DNA of 64,000 nucleotides from Gammaproteobacteria bacterium. Its GTDB lineage: Bacteria; Pseudomonadota; Gammaproteobacteria; Steroidobacterales; Steroidobacteraceae. Position numbers and translations under genes: made by a program. Location of the stretch: the NCBI GenBank assembly GCA_028293725.1, contig JAQGOE010000190.1, forward strand, positions 1-64,000. The letters are read 5' to 3'. Positions 27,427 to 36,313 of this stretch are shown in pieces (positions within the stretch are counted from its first letter, which is position 1; every line of letters begins with the position of its first letter). Under the pieces are notes generated by a model, which saw only the letters and a list, made by a program, of their open reading frames with translations, was not told where the DNA came from and searched no databases.

Positions 27427-29629
27427 GCGCCGGCTCGACAGAGCCGATCTCTCGAATTGCGATCTCGAACCCATCCATATCCCCGCATCCATTCAACCTC
27501 ACGGCCTGTTGATGGTATTGCGAGAGCCCGATCTCACAATAACCCAGATCAGCGAGAACGTCGGCGAGTACCTGGATCGATCCGTCGAGCGGGTACTCGA
27601 ACAGCCGCTGGCGTCGCTACTCAGCGCCCCCGAGTTCGAGAAGATTCGGGACGCGGTCACGAACGGTCAATGGGAAAAGGTTAATCCGCTGCGCCTGGAA
27701 GTCGGCGGCAAACTCCTGGATGGCATCATTCATCGCCATGCTGGCGCGCTGATTCTGGAACTCGAATCCACATCAGCCGCCGCCCGATCCGAGTCAACAC
27801 AGCATTCTCTGCGGCCCGCGCTCATATCATTGCAGTTCGCACGAACACTGCAAGCTCTCTGTGACACGGTCGTCCGTGAGGTCCGTCAACTGACCGGATT
27901 CGAGCGCGTCGTGCTGTATCGATTTCACTCAACCGGTAATGGGTCCGTCGATTCGGAATCGAAAGAATCGTTCCTCGCACCCTACCTCCATCTTCACTAC
28001 CCCGCATCTGACATTCCGCAACAGGCGCGCGAGCTTTATCTGAAGAACTGGCTACGTATCATTCCAGACGCGCGGTACGTCCCCGTGCCGATCGTTCCGA
28101 CGCTACGGCCAGACACCAGGACTCCTCTGGATCTCAGCCTTTCGGTCCTGCGTAGTGTTTCTCCCGTCCACCTGGAATACTTGGCGAACATGGGAGTGCG
28201 TGCGTCCATGAGCATTTCGCTCATTGTACGCGACCGTCTTTGGGGATTGATCAGTTGCGCGAATCACACGGCACCGCGCCCGGTAGCCTTTGAGCTCAGA
28301 TCAGCATGTGAGGTGTTGGGACGATTGGTGTCGTTGCAGATCGCGGCGGTAGAAGAGCATGAAGCAGAACTCGCCCGGGTATCCCGCCGCGATACACGAG
28401 CTGAACTCGCCAGGGCCTTGCGTGTCGGCCAGGTGCTCGAGGGAGTACTCGAAAGTCCGAACGAATGCCTGAAAATCGTCAATGCCGAGGGTGCGGCCGT
28501 CCTGCGCGGATCAGACGTACAGACGTGTGGAATCACACCGTCGGTAGCGGAAATCGGCGCGCTGACGGACTGGTTGGATGGGCGAGACGACACCGATCCG
28601 TTCTCGACATCCTCCTTATCATCCCTCTACCCCCGGGGTGGCGATATTGTCGATGTAGCGAGCGGCATCCTGACGTTCGCACTTCCCGGTATGCCCAGGC
28701 GACGGATCATATGGTTCAGGCCGGAGATCCTGAAAAAGGTCAATTGGGGTGGCGATCCTCGTAAGACCGTAGAGACAGACCACAGCATGCGCGTCCATCC
28801 GCGACGCTCGTTTGAGTTATGGAAGGAAGAGGTGCGGTTTCACTCAGCGTCGTGGACTGCTGCCGACCTGGAGGCCGCAGAACATCTCCGCCGCGACGCC
28901 GTGGAAATCGACCTCGAACGGCAGGTTGTGCGCGAACAGCACGCCGTCCGTGCTCGCGACGACCTGGTTGCGGTGGTATCACACGACCTTAGGAATCCGT
29001 TGGGTGTCATTCAGATGCAGGCCGCTATTCTCGTGCAAACCGTCGGCTCCGGAAGCGAGGACTTCTCGCGGCGTATTCAAACCAGCACGGAGCACATCCA
29101 AAGAGCGGTGCGGCGGATGAATACGCTGATTCGCGACCTCCTCGATCTTGCCAAATTGGAAGCCGGGCGTTTCACGTTGCAATGCTCGCTGTGCCAGATG
29201 AATGACCTCGCCGAGGAGTCGTTACTCATCCTGCGTCCCCTGGCGGAGGCCAAGCGAATCACGTTGACTTCAGATTTGCGCGCGGACGCCGTCCATGCCG
29301 ACCGTGATCGTATATTTCAGGTGTTATCGAATCTCGTTGGAAATGCCATCAAGTTCACTCCCGAGCGAGGCAGCATCAGCGTACGAGCTGAGACAGACGA
29401 TATGGAGGTTCGCGTGACGGTCGCGGATACGGGCCCGGGCATCCCCTCCGATCAGCTCGCCAACATATTTGACCGCTATTGGCAAGCACGCCGGAGCGAC
29501 CAGGAAGGATCCGGCCTGGGGCTGTTCATCGCCAAGGGCATTGTCGAGGCCCACGGCGGCAGAATCTGGACCGAAACCCATGCGGGCAGGGGCGCAACAT
29601 TCATATTCGTGTTGCCCAGGGCGGCCTGA
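27416..29629 (+). CDS. bphP: Bacteriophytochrome sensor histidine kinase
   Basis: The ATG at 27416 gives 737 residues; the in-frame extension upstream is read through bphO and is not real. The N-terminus carries Cys15 in SNCDLEPIHIPASIQPHG, the biliverdin attachment Cys of bacteriophytochromes. PAS, GAF and PHY follow; the GAF domain has the PASDIP motif (HYPASDIPQQARELY) and the PHY domain a tongue-like region. The C-terminus is HisKA (VVSHDLRNPLG) and HATPase (DTGPGIPSDQ, GSGLGLFIAKG). It should autophosphorylate according to red/far-red light. No dedicated receiver gene follows directly; the lone receiver at 30426 on the other strand is a candidate partner. Confidence 0.95.
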   Translation: MNTERRLDRADLSNCDLEPIHIPASIQPHGLLMVLREPDLTITQISENVGEYLDRSVERVLEQPLASLLSAPEFEKIRDAVTNGQWEKVNPLRLEVGGKLLDGIIHRHAGALILELESTSAAARSESTQHSLRPALISLQFARTLQALCDTVVREVRQLTGFERVVLYRFHSTGNGSVDSESKESFLAPYLHLHYPASDIPQQARELYLKNWLRIIPDARYVPVPIVPTLRPDTRTPLDLSLSVLRSVSPVHLEYLANMGVRASMSISLIVRDRLWGLISCANHTAPRPVAFELRSACEVLGRLVSLQIAAVEEHEAELARVSRRDTRAELARALRVGQVLEGVLESPNECLKIVNAEGAAVLRGSDVQTCGITPSVAEIGALTDWLDGRDDTDPFSTSSLSSLYPRGGDIVDVASGILTFALPGMPRRRIIWFRPEILKKVNWGGDPRKTVETDHSMRVHPRRSFELWKEEVRFHSASWTAADLEAAEHLRRDAVEIDLERQVVREQHAVRARDDLVAVVSHDLRNPLGVIQMQAAILVQTVGSGSEDFSRRIQTSTEHIQRAVRRMNTLIRDLLDLAKLEAGRFTLQCSLCQMNDLAEESLLILRPLAEAKRITLTSDLRADAVHADRDRIFQVLSNLVGNAIKFTPERGSISVRAETDDMEVRVTVADTGPGIPSDQLANIFDRYWQARRSDQEGSGLGLFIAKGIVEAHGGRIWTETHAGRGATFIFVLPRAA

Positions 29630-29691
29630 AGCGCTCCGCCGTTCGCCAACGCGGCAGCGCGAGCCCGGCACATCGAGTCAAATCGCGAGCT

Positions 29692-30414
29692 TCACATGAG
29701 CCTCGTCTTCGCCGGAACAGTCATGCCTGCGAGACGCGCCGCCGCGCGAAGCTGCATTTCGCGCGCCGAGTGAGTCGCAGCCGCCTTGCTTTCCAGCGCA
29801 CGCTCGATCCTGCAACACAACTCGTCCGGCCGCGACGAGAGGATCCACAGGGGAATGGCAGCAACGGTCAGCCCCACACCGATGGAAGGGTCTCCCGTGG
29901 GAGAGAAAGCCCAGTCGAGTGCCGCGCGCACGTCATCGATCAGTCGACCATAATTCGCGATCCAATGGGTCGCCACCTCCCGATCCAGCTGCACCTCTGC
30001 GTCCTCGAACAGATGCTGGAGATACTCAGCATGGCTACGGGCCGCCGAATCGAGCTCGCTGTTGGAAGCCAGTTTCGTGAGCGCAAAGGCGCGTGTCTTC
30101 AAGGGTAGCCGATAGCGGATGGACCCTGCTTCACCCCGGCTCTCCACGAGCGAATTCGCTTGCAACTCGACGACGCTGCCGGGAATTTCCGCTTTGCGAA
30201 GCTCACCGTAGATCGCGACCTCGCTCGCCGCCTCGAGGGTGAATTCACCAGGGAATATGGCTACACGGCGCAGTACCGCCCGGGGTGCCTCACCCAGTTG
30301 CGTGTACTTGCGATCGAGAGCGGAGCGCAGCGCGATCGCGCCGTGAAACTCGTATTCGTGCAGCACCGACTCGCAAATTCGAGCGACCGCCGCGCCTTTA
30401 CTTGTTGTCGACAC
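29692..30414 (-). CDS. Solo C-terminal half of a winged-helix/AAA-type regulator
   Basis: The 240 residues match the region that follows the ATPase domain in large OmpR-type-wHTH/AAA regulators: RAVLRRVAIFPGEFTLEAASEV, then SIRYRLPLKTRAFALTKL, then HAEYLQHLFEDAE and YGRLIDDVRAALDWAFSPTGDPSIGVGL. The DNA-binding domain and P-loop are absent. Yet the start is a GTG with AAGGGG 8 nt upstream, 11 bp after the receiver gene's stop, so it looks expressed as its own protein. It may be a helical partner domain that lost its ATPase, or an ancient truncation kept in frame. Confidence 0.6.
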   Translation of the reverse strand: MSTTSKGAAVARICESVLHEYEFHGAIALRSALDRKYTQLGEAPRAVLRRVAIFPGEFTLEAASEVAIYGELRKAEIPGSVVELQANSLVESRGEAGSIRYRLPLKTRAFALTKLASNSELDSAARSHAEYLQHLFEDAEVQLDREVATHWIANYGRLIDDVRAALDWAFSPTGDPSIGVGLTVAAIPLWILSSRPDELCCRIERALESKAAATHSAREMQLRAAARLAGMTVPAKTRLM

Positions 30415-30425
30415 GAAACGTCCCC

Positions 30426-30803
30426 TTAGCCACGCCCCAGCGCGGCCCTGACAGCCTCGATCAATGCGGCGCTTCGAAACGGCTTGTCGAGAAACGCAAC
30501 AGCTCCGGCCTGCATAGCCCTGCCGCGCGCATCGTCGTCACCGTGCGCAGTCAGGATCACCGTCGGTATGCGTTGGCCCGCCTCCGCGAGATGACCTAGT
30601 AAATCGAGGCCATCCATCCCGGGCATCCGCAGGTCGAGCACCAGGCACCCGGTGTTTTCCCGTTGAGCGGATTGCAGGAAGGCTGCCGCGGAATCGAATG
30701 CCTCGACCCGGAAGCCGAGCGACAACAACAGGTTTCTGACGGAACGCCGAATCGACGCGTCGTCGTCGACGACCGAAACCACACATTCGCCGCGCTCGTC
30801 CAT
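30426..30803 (-). CDS. Single-domain response regulator
   Basis: A receiver domain only (125 aa). It has the acidic pair SVVDDDASI, phospho-acceptor Asp in LVLDLRMPGMDG, Thr in ILTAHGDDD and Lys in FLDKPFRS. With no output domain, it should relay phosphate or bind a partner. It lies just upstream of the solo regulator-ATPase fragment (11 bp gap) and downstream of the FixJ-type regulator, and the kinases on either side are possible phosphodonors. Confidence 0.9.
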   Translation of the reverse strand: MDERGECVVSVVDDDASIRRSVRNLLLSLGFRVEAFDSAAAFLQSAQRENTGCLVLDLRMPGMDGLDLLGHLAEAGQRIPTVILTAHGDDDARGRAMQAGAVAFLDKPFRSAALIEAVRAALGRG

Positions 30804-30880
30804 GCCATAACCGCCGTCCTACGGGATAAAACAGGTGATCCGGCTCGGAGCCTAGATGGATGCCTGCGCGAGCGTCTACC

Positions 30881-31516
30881 CTACCTGGGGAGGGGATGCT
30901 CCGTCCGCAGCCCCAGGCGTTCGGCGATGAACACGAGCGCGACCAGGGAATCGGCCTGCATCTTGTACATCACCTTCCCCCGTTGTTCCTTTACAGTGGC
31001 CTCGCTGGTACCGAACTCGGCGGCTATTTGTTTGTTGAGGCGACCAGCGATGATTCCATGCATCACGGCACGCTCCCGCGGCGTTAGCGATTCATAGCGG
31101 CGCCGCAGGTCATTCAAACTCTTGCGTTCGGCGCGCGCCAGGCGATCCTTCTCGATAGCGTGGCGTATCGCTGCCAACAGCGCCGGCGCGTTGATCGGCT
31201 TAGTCAAAAACTCTAGCGCGCCCTCCTTCATCGCGCGAACCGACATTGGAATGTCGCCCCAACCGGTGAGAAAAATAATGGGCAGAGCTCCGTCGGTATC
31301 GGCAAGTTGCTGCTGCAAATCGAGCCCGCTCAGCCCAGGAAGCTGGACATCGAGCACGAGGCACCCCGGCGTATCCAACCGGTCCACGGCCAGGAACTCT
31401 TGCGCGCTGCTGTAGGTTACGGCGGAGAGTCCGATGGATTCGACCAACCCACGCAGCGAGCGGCGAATCGACTCGTCGTCATCGACGATACGGACGACGG
31501 TCGCCGTGACAGTCAC
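30881..31516 (-). CDS. FixJ-family response regulator (receiver + LuxR-type HTH)
   Basis: The receiver has [11 protein letters not shown], phospho-acceptor Asp in [12 protein letters not shown], and FLTKPINAP. The C-terminal LuxR/GerE domain is [33 protein letters not shown] in its usual form. The 211-aa length is standard. Its GTG overlaps the kinase gene's TGA by 4 bp (GTGA), so kinase and regulator are translated together. It should be the cognate regulator of the upstream kinase; its targets are unknown. Confidence 0.93.
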   Translation of the reverse strand: MTVTATVVRIVDDDESIRRSLRGLVESIGLSAVTYSSAQEFLAVDRLDTPGCLVLDVQLPGLSGLDLQQQLADTDGALPIIFLTGWGDIPMSVRAMKEGALEFLTKPINAPALLAAIRHAIEKDRLARAERKSLNDLRRRYESLTPRERAVMHGIIAGRLNKQIAAEFGTSEATVKEQRGKVMYKMQADSLVALVFIAERLGLRTEHPLPR

Positions 31517-33042
31517 GACTGCGCTGGGATCGAGAAGCGAAACGTGGCGCCGTAATCGACATTTGCGGTTACCCAGAGACGCCCACCGTGACGCTCGATG
31601 ATCGTGTTGCTGATCGACAGTCCCATGCCGAGGCCGCCGGCCTTCGTGCTGTAGAAGGCCTCGAAAAGTCGGGGCAGATCGGCGTCACGGATACCGACAC
31701 CGGCGTCACGGACTTCCACCACGGCGAGGGTCCGCGGGCCGTCGTTTTGAGTTACGGCGCTGACGGTCACCAGCCGCCTCTCGAAGTCGACTTCCCGCGA
31801 GGCTTCCGCTGCATTCATCAACAGGTTAAGAAGCACCTGCTGCAGCTGTATGGCATCGCCCAACACGAAAGGCAGCCCGGCGGCCAGTGAAGCCTCTACC
31901 CGGATGGCGTGGCGCGTGAACTCACCGCGCACGAGGGGTAAAGTCTCCAGGACGACGCCACAGAGGTCGCAGGGCATAAGGGGTTGGGACGAACGGGACA
32001 ACATGCCGCGAATGCGCGTAAACACCTCCCCCGCGCGCTCGCCGTCCTTCACGATTGCGATGAGCGTGTCGCGCACGATGCCCAGATCGGGACTGTCCAC
32101 CGCCAACCAATTGAGAGCGGCATTCGCATCGGCGACGATCGCGGTGACCGGTTGGTTGACTTCGTGCGCGATCGATGCAGCCAACTCACCGAGTGTCGTG
32201 ACACGCGTAACGTGCGCCAGCTCCGTGTGCGCCCGTAGCAACGCATCTTCCGCATGCTTGCGCGCGGTAATGTCATTGTTCGTCTCCAGGGTGGCAATCG
32301 GCCGGGCTGACATGTCCCGCTGCAATGACCAACGGCTCGCCACCACGACCCGGGAATTGTCACGCCGGGTATGAACGAGCTCGCCCTCCCAGCGTCCGGT
32401 GCGACTCAACTCCGCCACGATATCGGCCAGCGGCGCAGGGTACTGCGCCTTCAGCAGTTCGTGAGTGATCCGGCCTACGGCCTCTGCGGCAGTCCAGCCG
32501 TACAACTCCTGCGCACCCCGATTCCAGAAGGTGATCACATCACGGGTATCGCGCACGAACACCGTGTCGTGAGTCAGATCCAGAAGGGCAGCCTGTTGTC
32601 GCGTTGCTTCCTCGGCGCGCCTGAGCTCCTCGAGTGACAGTCGGAGTTTCTCTAGTGAGCCGCGCATTCGCGACACCAGCCGAGTGATGACCAGCGCGGT
32701 CGTCAGAAAGACCAGCAGGGCCACCAGGTCGAGCGGCTCATCGAGGCTCAGCGAAAACAGCGGGGGCGCAGCCAGGTCCTGGAGAAACGCCACTGCAACA
32801 ATAGAGACGATGACCGCTGCGGCAAAGCTTCCGCTCAAAGAAAGCAGCACAACAATCACCAGGTAGAGAAGAGCCGCCGTCGTCAGCTGCGGCTGGTCGG
32901 GCTGCAGCTGGGCGCAGACGACGGTCACAGCGGCCAGGGCGAGGATAGCCAGCACGCTTTGGCCTACCACCCCTCGGACGTTGGGCGGTATCAAGAGTGA
33001 GCTGGCGATTGCGGCTGTGGGCATCACCGTCCCCGGGCGCAT
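31513..33042 (-). CDS. Membrane PAS sensor histidine kinase (FixL-like output)
   Basis: The N-terminal 110 residues hold four membrane segments of the DUF4118 type ([36 protein letters not shown] and others). A PAS domain follows ([26 protein letters not shown]), then HisKA with phospho-acceptor His in [13 protein letters not shown] and HATPase with [13 protein letters not shown] and GLGMGLSIS. The AHEVNQP signature is that of FixL/DctB-type kinases. The PAS lacks an obvious FixL heme His pattern. It pairs with the FixJ-type regulator through a 4-bp overlap. Confidence 0.92.
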   Translation of the reverse strand: MRPGTVMPTAAIASSLLIPPNVRGVVGQSVLAILALAAVTVVCAQLQPDQPQLTTAALLYLVIVVLLSLSGSFAAAVIVSIVAVAFLQDLAAPPLFSLSLDEPLDLVALLVFLTTALVITRLVSRMRGSLEKLRLSLEELRRAEEATRQQAALLDLTHDTVFVRDTRDVITFWNRGAQELYGWTAAEAVGRITHELLKAQYPAPLADIVAELSRTGRWEGELVHTRRDNSRVVVASRWSLQRDMSARPIATLETNNDITARKHAEDALLRAHTELAHVTRVTTLGELAASIAHEVNQPVTAIVADANAALNWLAVDSPDLGIVRDTLIAIVKDGERAGEVFTRIRGMLSRSSQPLMPCDLCGVVLETLPLVRGEFTRHAIRVEASLAAGLPFVLGDAIQLQQVLLNLLMNAAEASREVDFERRLVTVSAVTQNDGPRTLAVVEVRDAGVGIRDADLPRLFEAFYSTKAGGLGMGLSISNTIIERHGGRLWVTANVDYGATFRFSIPAQS

Positions 33043-33130
33043 TGATGCATCGCGTGGCGTTCGAGATTACACGAGTTTAAGGTTCGCACCCTCTAATGCT
33101 CGTGCGACACCCTTGCTAAACTAAGAAGTG

Positions 33131-33886
33131 ATGCCCGGCCGCCAGCACGACCACGTATCCGTCATTGACTCTTGGAGGTGGCGTCTGTTCGCCGCGCTGG
33201 CGGTTGCCCGCATTGCAGTCGTGGGTGTTTGCGCGCAAGCCGCCGACAGCCCGTACGATTGGAAGCTGACGCTGGGGGAGTATTTTTACTCGAACTACGC
33301 CGGGTCGGACGCGAACTTGCGCTGGCGGGCCTCGGACACCAGCGCTTGGGTCGGGGCGTACGCCGACTCTGCATTCGGCTCGCAGTTCCGCACCGGCGCC
33401 GATACCTCGCTGCAGGTGGCAAAATACCTGCAACTACAGCCCTCAGTACAGCTAGCCACCCGCGGGTTCGTGGGCGGCAGCCTCAATGTGCAGGTTGGAG
33501 GGGCGTGGTACGGGTTAGTGGGAATCGGCCGCACCGATGCCCGGCCCTACTTCAATCTGAACTTCGATCCGAATGACGCAATGACCTACGGAATAGGCCA
33601 CACCGAGGAGAGCGGATTAGCCTTCACCGTTTTCGTCATCGAGGACAATCGCTTTCACACAGGCCAGCGCGATTGGCACGCAAACGCACAGATTCCCCTC
33701 GGCGACTCTCATGCAACGCTGGACGTCCTTCACAAGTCAGGCTCGAGCGACGCCGGGCGTGTCAGTGCGTGGGGTGGAACTCTCAACTATGACTGGCCCA
33801 CGTGGTTTGCACGCCTGGCTTACGACCCCTACCAGAACTTCTCTGCGCAGAGCGCTTGGCGCGTGGCCGCGGGTGTGAGATTTTAA
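33131..33886 (+). CDS. Predicted outer-membrane beta-barrel or periplasmic protein
   Basis: The product (about 251 aa) has a signal peptide ending in VCAQAADS. The mature chain is built of alternating hydrophobic/aromatic strands with many Tyr, Trp, Gly and Asp (WKLTLGEYFYSNYAGSDANLRW, TLNYDWPTWFARLAYDPYQNF). It ends in VAAGVRF, a terminal Phe as in outer-membrane barrels. No specific family is recognised. GTG at 33128 immediately upstream is an equal start choice. The gap to the alcohol dehydrogenase is short (27 bp), so the two may be cotranscribed. Confidence 0.65.
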   Translation: MPGRQHDHVSVIDSWRWRLFAALAVARIAVVGVCAQAADSPYDWKLTLGEYFYSNYAGSDANLRWRASDTSAWVGAYADSAFGSQFRTGADTSLQVAKYLQLQPSVQLATRGFVGGSLNVQVGGAWYGLVGIGRTDARPYFNLNFDPNDAMTYGIGHTEESGLAFTVFVIEDNRFHTGQRDWHANAQIPLGDSHATLDVLHKSGSSDAGRVSAWGGTLNYDWPTWFARLAYDPYQNFSAQSAWRVAAGVRF

Positions 33887-33913
33887 ATCGGTTTTGTCGA
33901 TTGGAGTCGAGTG

Positions 33914-34957
33914 ATGAAGGCCGTGCTTTACGAAAGCTTCGAGAAACCGCCCCAAGTCGTCAGTGTGCCGGACCCGCATCCGAGGGCGGACGGCGTCGTT
34001 ATTCGCCTGGGTGCCTCCGGTGTCTGCCGAAGCGATTGGCACGGTTGGATGGGACACGATAAGGACATCGTGCTGCCTCACGTTCCGGGCCACGAGCTGG
34101 CGGGCACAATCGAGGAGGTCGGAAGCAATGTCACGCGGTGGCGCCCAGGCGATCGGGTGACCGTGCCGTTCGTCGCCGGCTGCGGCGCTTGCGAGGAGTG
34201 TGCTTCCGGAAACCAACAGGTTTGCCGCAGCCAGTTCCAACCGGGGTTCACTGCCTGGGGCTCATTCGCCCAGTATGTCGCGATCAACTTTGCGGACACC
34301 AACATCGTGCGCTTGCCGGAGGCAGTCGGGTTCGACGCCGCCGCCAGTCTGGGCTGCCGTTTCGCTACGTCCTTCAGAGCCGTCGTCGATCAAGGCCGCA
34401 CACGAGCCGGCGAATGGCTGGCCGTGCACGGTTCTGGCGGCGTGGGCCTGTCGGCCATAGCGATTGGCAAGGCGTTGGGCGCCCGGGTTATCGCGATTGA
34501 CGTGCAGGAGGACAAACTATCGCTCGCCAGACAGTTGGGCGCCGAGGTCACCCTTGATGCAACGAACGGCAACGATGTGGTCCGCTCGATCATTGAAGTC
34601 ACCGCCGGAGGCGCTCATGTCTCGATCGATGCGCTGGGGAGTTGGATCACCTGCCGTAATTCGATCTCCTGCTTGCGCAGGCGTGGCCGCCACGTCCAGG
34701 TGGGACTCATGTTGGGCGATCAGGCCAATCCCCCGCTACCGGTCGACAGGATCATCGCCTATGAGCTCGAGCTCAGAGGCAGTCATGGGATGCAGGCCCA
34801 TCGATACGCCGCGATGCTCGGGATGATCCTGGCCGGACGAGTCTCGCCGGGCGATCTCATCAGCCATCGCATCAGCCTGAGCGAGGCACCCGCAGCCTTG
34901 ATGCAACTCCCTCGCACGACGCAAAGAGGCATCACTGTCATAACGGACTTCGGCTAG
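33914..34957 (+). CDS. Zinc-dependent alcohol dehydrogenase (MDR family)
   Basis: The enzyme (347 aa) has catalytic-zinc residues including [12 protein letters not shown] and structural-zinc Cys residues in [16 protein letters not shown]. The Rossmann motif reads GSGGVGLSA, and the fold ends in [14 protein letters not shown]. It oxidises an alcohol (or reduces an aldehyde) with NAD(P). GGAG lies 8 nt before the ATG at 33914. No strict substrate marker is seen. The tRNA-Arg remnant that begins the downstream island is 20 bp after its stop. Confidence 0.9.
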   Translation: MKAVLYESFEKPPQVVSVPDPHPRADGVVIRLGASGVCRSDWHGWMGHDKDIVLPHVPGHELAGTIEEVGSNVTRWRPGDRVTVPFVAGCGACEECASGNQQVCRSQFQPGFTAWGSFAQYVAINFADTNIVRLPEAVGFDAAASLGCRFATSFRAVVDQGRTRAGEWLAVHGSGGVGLSAIAIGKALGARVIAIDVQEDKLSLARQLGAEVTLDATNGNDVVRSIIEVTAGGAHVSIDALGSWITCRNSISCLRRRGRHVQVGLMLGDQANPPLPVDRIIAYELELRGSHGMQAHRYAAMLGMILAGRVSPGDLISHRISLSEAPAALMQLPRTTQRGITVITDFG

Positions 34958-34977
34958 GTTCACGCCCAGCCCGCTGC

Positions 34978-35011
34978 GCGCGCCCGTAGGGATTCGAACC
35001 CCGACCCGCGG
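34978..35011 (-). repeat. tRNA-Arg 3'-end remnant (left candidate attachment site)
   Basis: This segment matches the 3' part (T-arm and acceptor) of a tRNA-Arg gene read on the minus strand. It differs from the copy at 49339-49372 by one substitution and one missing C over about 34 bp. No 5' half of the tRNA is present. The two copies are direct repeats, as expected for island attachment sites. Confidence 0.6.
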
Positions 35012-35137
35012 CGAATCGAGCTCACCGCCCGGGAATTCGACTTACTCGAGTATCTCGTACGGCACGCGCGTTCGACGGTCTCGCGCGAAATGCTAGCGCA
35101 TGAGATTTGGAAAGACGTCGGGCGCGCCACTATCAAG
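35012..35137 (+). pseudogene. Fragment of an OmpR-family DNA-binding domain
   Basis: The plus strand reads RRIELTAREFDLLEYLVRHA followed by RSTVSREMLAHEIWKDVGRAT. This is the start of the winged-helix domain of OmpR/CusR-type response regulators. It begins directly at the tRNA remnant and stops after about 42 codons, with no receiver domain and no recognition-helix end. The join marks a recombination or deletion edge. Confidence 0.65.
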
Positions 35138-35146
35138 AGCGGCGCT

Positions 35147-36181
35147 TCATCCCCCTGCCGAAGATGGGGGTTTCCGCGCCGGGAGTACTACGAAACTCCC
35201 TTCAGATGGAGCGCCCGGGACGGTGATGCCGAGGCGTTGCGCAGACTGGAGATTGAGTACCGACTCGAAGTCAGGGTGCTCGATCGGGAGATCCGCTGGC
35301 GCGGCACCCTTGAGGATCCGTGCCGTTATCCGACCGCAGGCCATACCGAGTTCCCGGGGGTAGGTGCCGACCGCGGCCAGCGCAGCAGGAAAGGTCACCA
35401 CCAACTCCGGATCGGTGACCAGGATCGGAAGCTTCTGTTTCCAGGCTACCTGCTTAAGCCCAGGCCCAGCGTGGCGGAGCGTCGCCTCCTTCAGGATAAA
35501 GATGGCGTCAGCATCGTCGGGTCCGAGGGCTTGCAGCGCGGCCATAGCCGCGTTTGCGTCCTCGACAGGCCGCGGGACGAGCGTGATGCCGATCGAAGGA
35601 GCTACCTGATCGAGGTTCTTCATTTGGGTCTTGTCAGGTGGAAAGCCCGGATCGAACAAGACGGCCAAGCGCTTGAGCCCCGGGAGCATCTGTTGGAAGG
35701 CCTCGAGCCGCCGCCGACTCGCCTCGGCATCGCCGGTAGCGACACCCGTCAGATTGCCTCCCGGAGCCTCGTTCGAGGCGACGAGCTTCGAGGCGACCGC
35801 ATCCGCCACCGGGCAGAAGACGATCGGTATCTTGGTAGTCGCGGCACTCGCCGCCTGCGTCGACTGACCGTAGATGGTCACAATCGCCTTGACGCCTGCG
35901 TCGATCGCGGGGCCAATAACGGCCTTCGCGGCATCTGCGGAGACTACGCTCTTGATGTCGAGCCGAACTTGGGACAAATCCGAGTCGCCCGAGTTGGCGC
36001 CTTCCCGGAGACCTTCCAACAGTCCGCCGATGAATAACCTACCGTCTATTTTAACCATCGGTCCGACCACCAGGACGTGCGGCGGAACTTGCTGCGCCCA
36101 TAAGGGAGGCGCGGCCGCCACTAGCACGACAGCCGCTATCATCGCGACTGAGGCTGCACCCGCTTTGAGCGACATTGGCAT
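35147..36181 (-). CDS. ABC-type substrate-binding protein (TrpX/PF04392 type)
   Basis: The product (344 aa) starts with a signal peptide (ASVAMIAAVVLVAAAPPLWAQ). A periplasmic-binding-protein fold follows: IGGLLEGLREGANSGDSD, AGVKAIVTIYGQSTQAA, PIVFCPVADAVAS, LPGLKRLAVLFDPGFPP. This pattern fits the ABC substrate-binding group that includes TrpX. AGGGAG precedes the ATG at 36181; the longer ORF upstream is not needed. It is downstream of boxB and on the same strand, so it may bind benzoate or a related aromatic acid. No permease or ATPase gene is present in the window. Confidence 0.8.
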   Translation of the reverse strand: MPMSLKAGAASVAMIAAVVLVAAAPPLWAQQVPPHVLVVGPMVKIDGRLFIGGLLEGLREGANSGDSDLSQVRLDIKSVVSADAAKAVIGPAIDAGVKAIVTIYGQSTQAASAATTKIPIVFCPVADAVASKLVASNEAPGGNLTGVATGDAEASRRRLEAFQQMLPGLKRLAVLFDPGFPPDKTQMKNLDQVAPSIGITLVPRPVEDANAAMAALQALGPDDADAIFILKEATLRHAGPGLKQVAWKQKLPILVTDPELVVTFPAALAAVGTYPRELGMACGRITARILKGAAPADLPIEHPDFESVLNLQSAQRLGITVPGAPSEGSFVVLPARKPPSSAGG

Positions 36182-36313
36182 CTTGCTCCCTGCTGAATTT
36201 CTTATGAAATCTGCCAATGACAATAGGGTTTCCTGCCGATCGTCCGCAAATGACGCCGTATCCGCACGTCTGCCACTGGCAACACACGGCCTCACGGGCG
36301 CGCCGTTCGCCTC

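Noticed and set aside
35090..36037. A 315-codon plus-strand frame
   Set aside because: It is antisense to the ABC-type binding protein, which has a signal peptide and family motifs. Only the first codons, in another frame, belong to the OmpR fragment.
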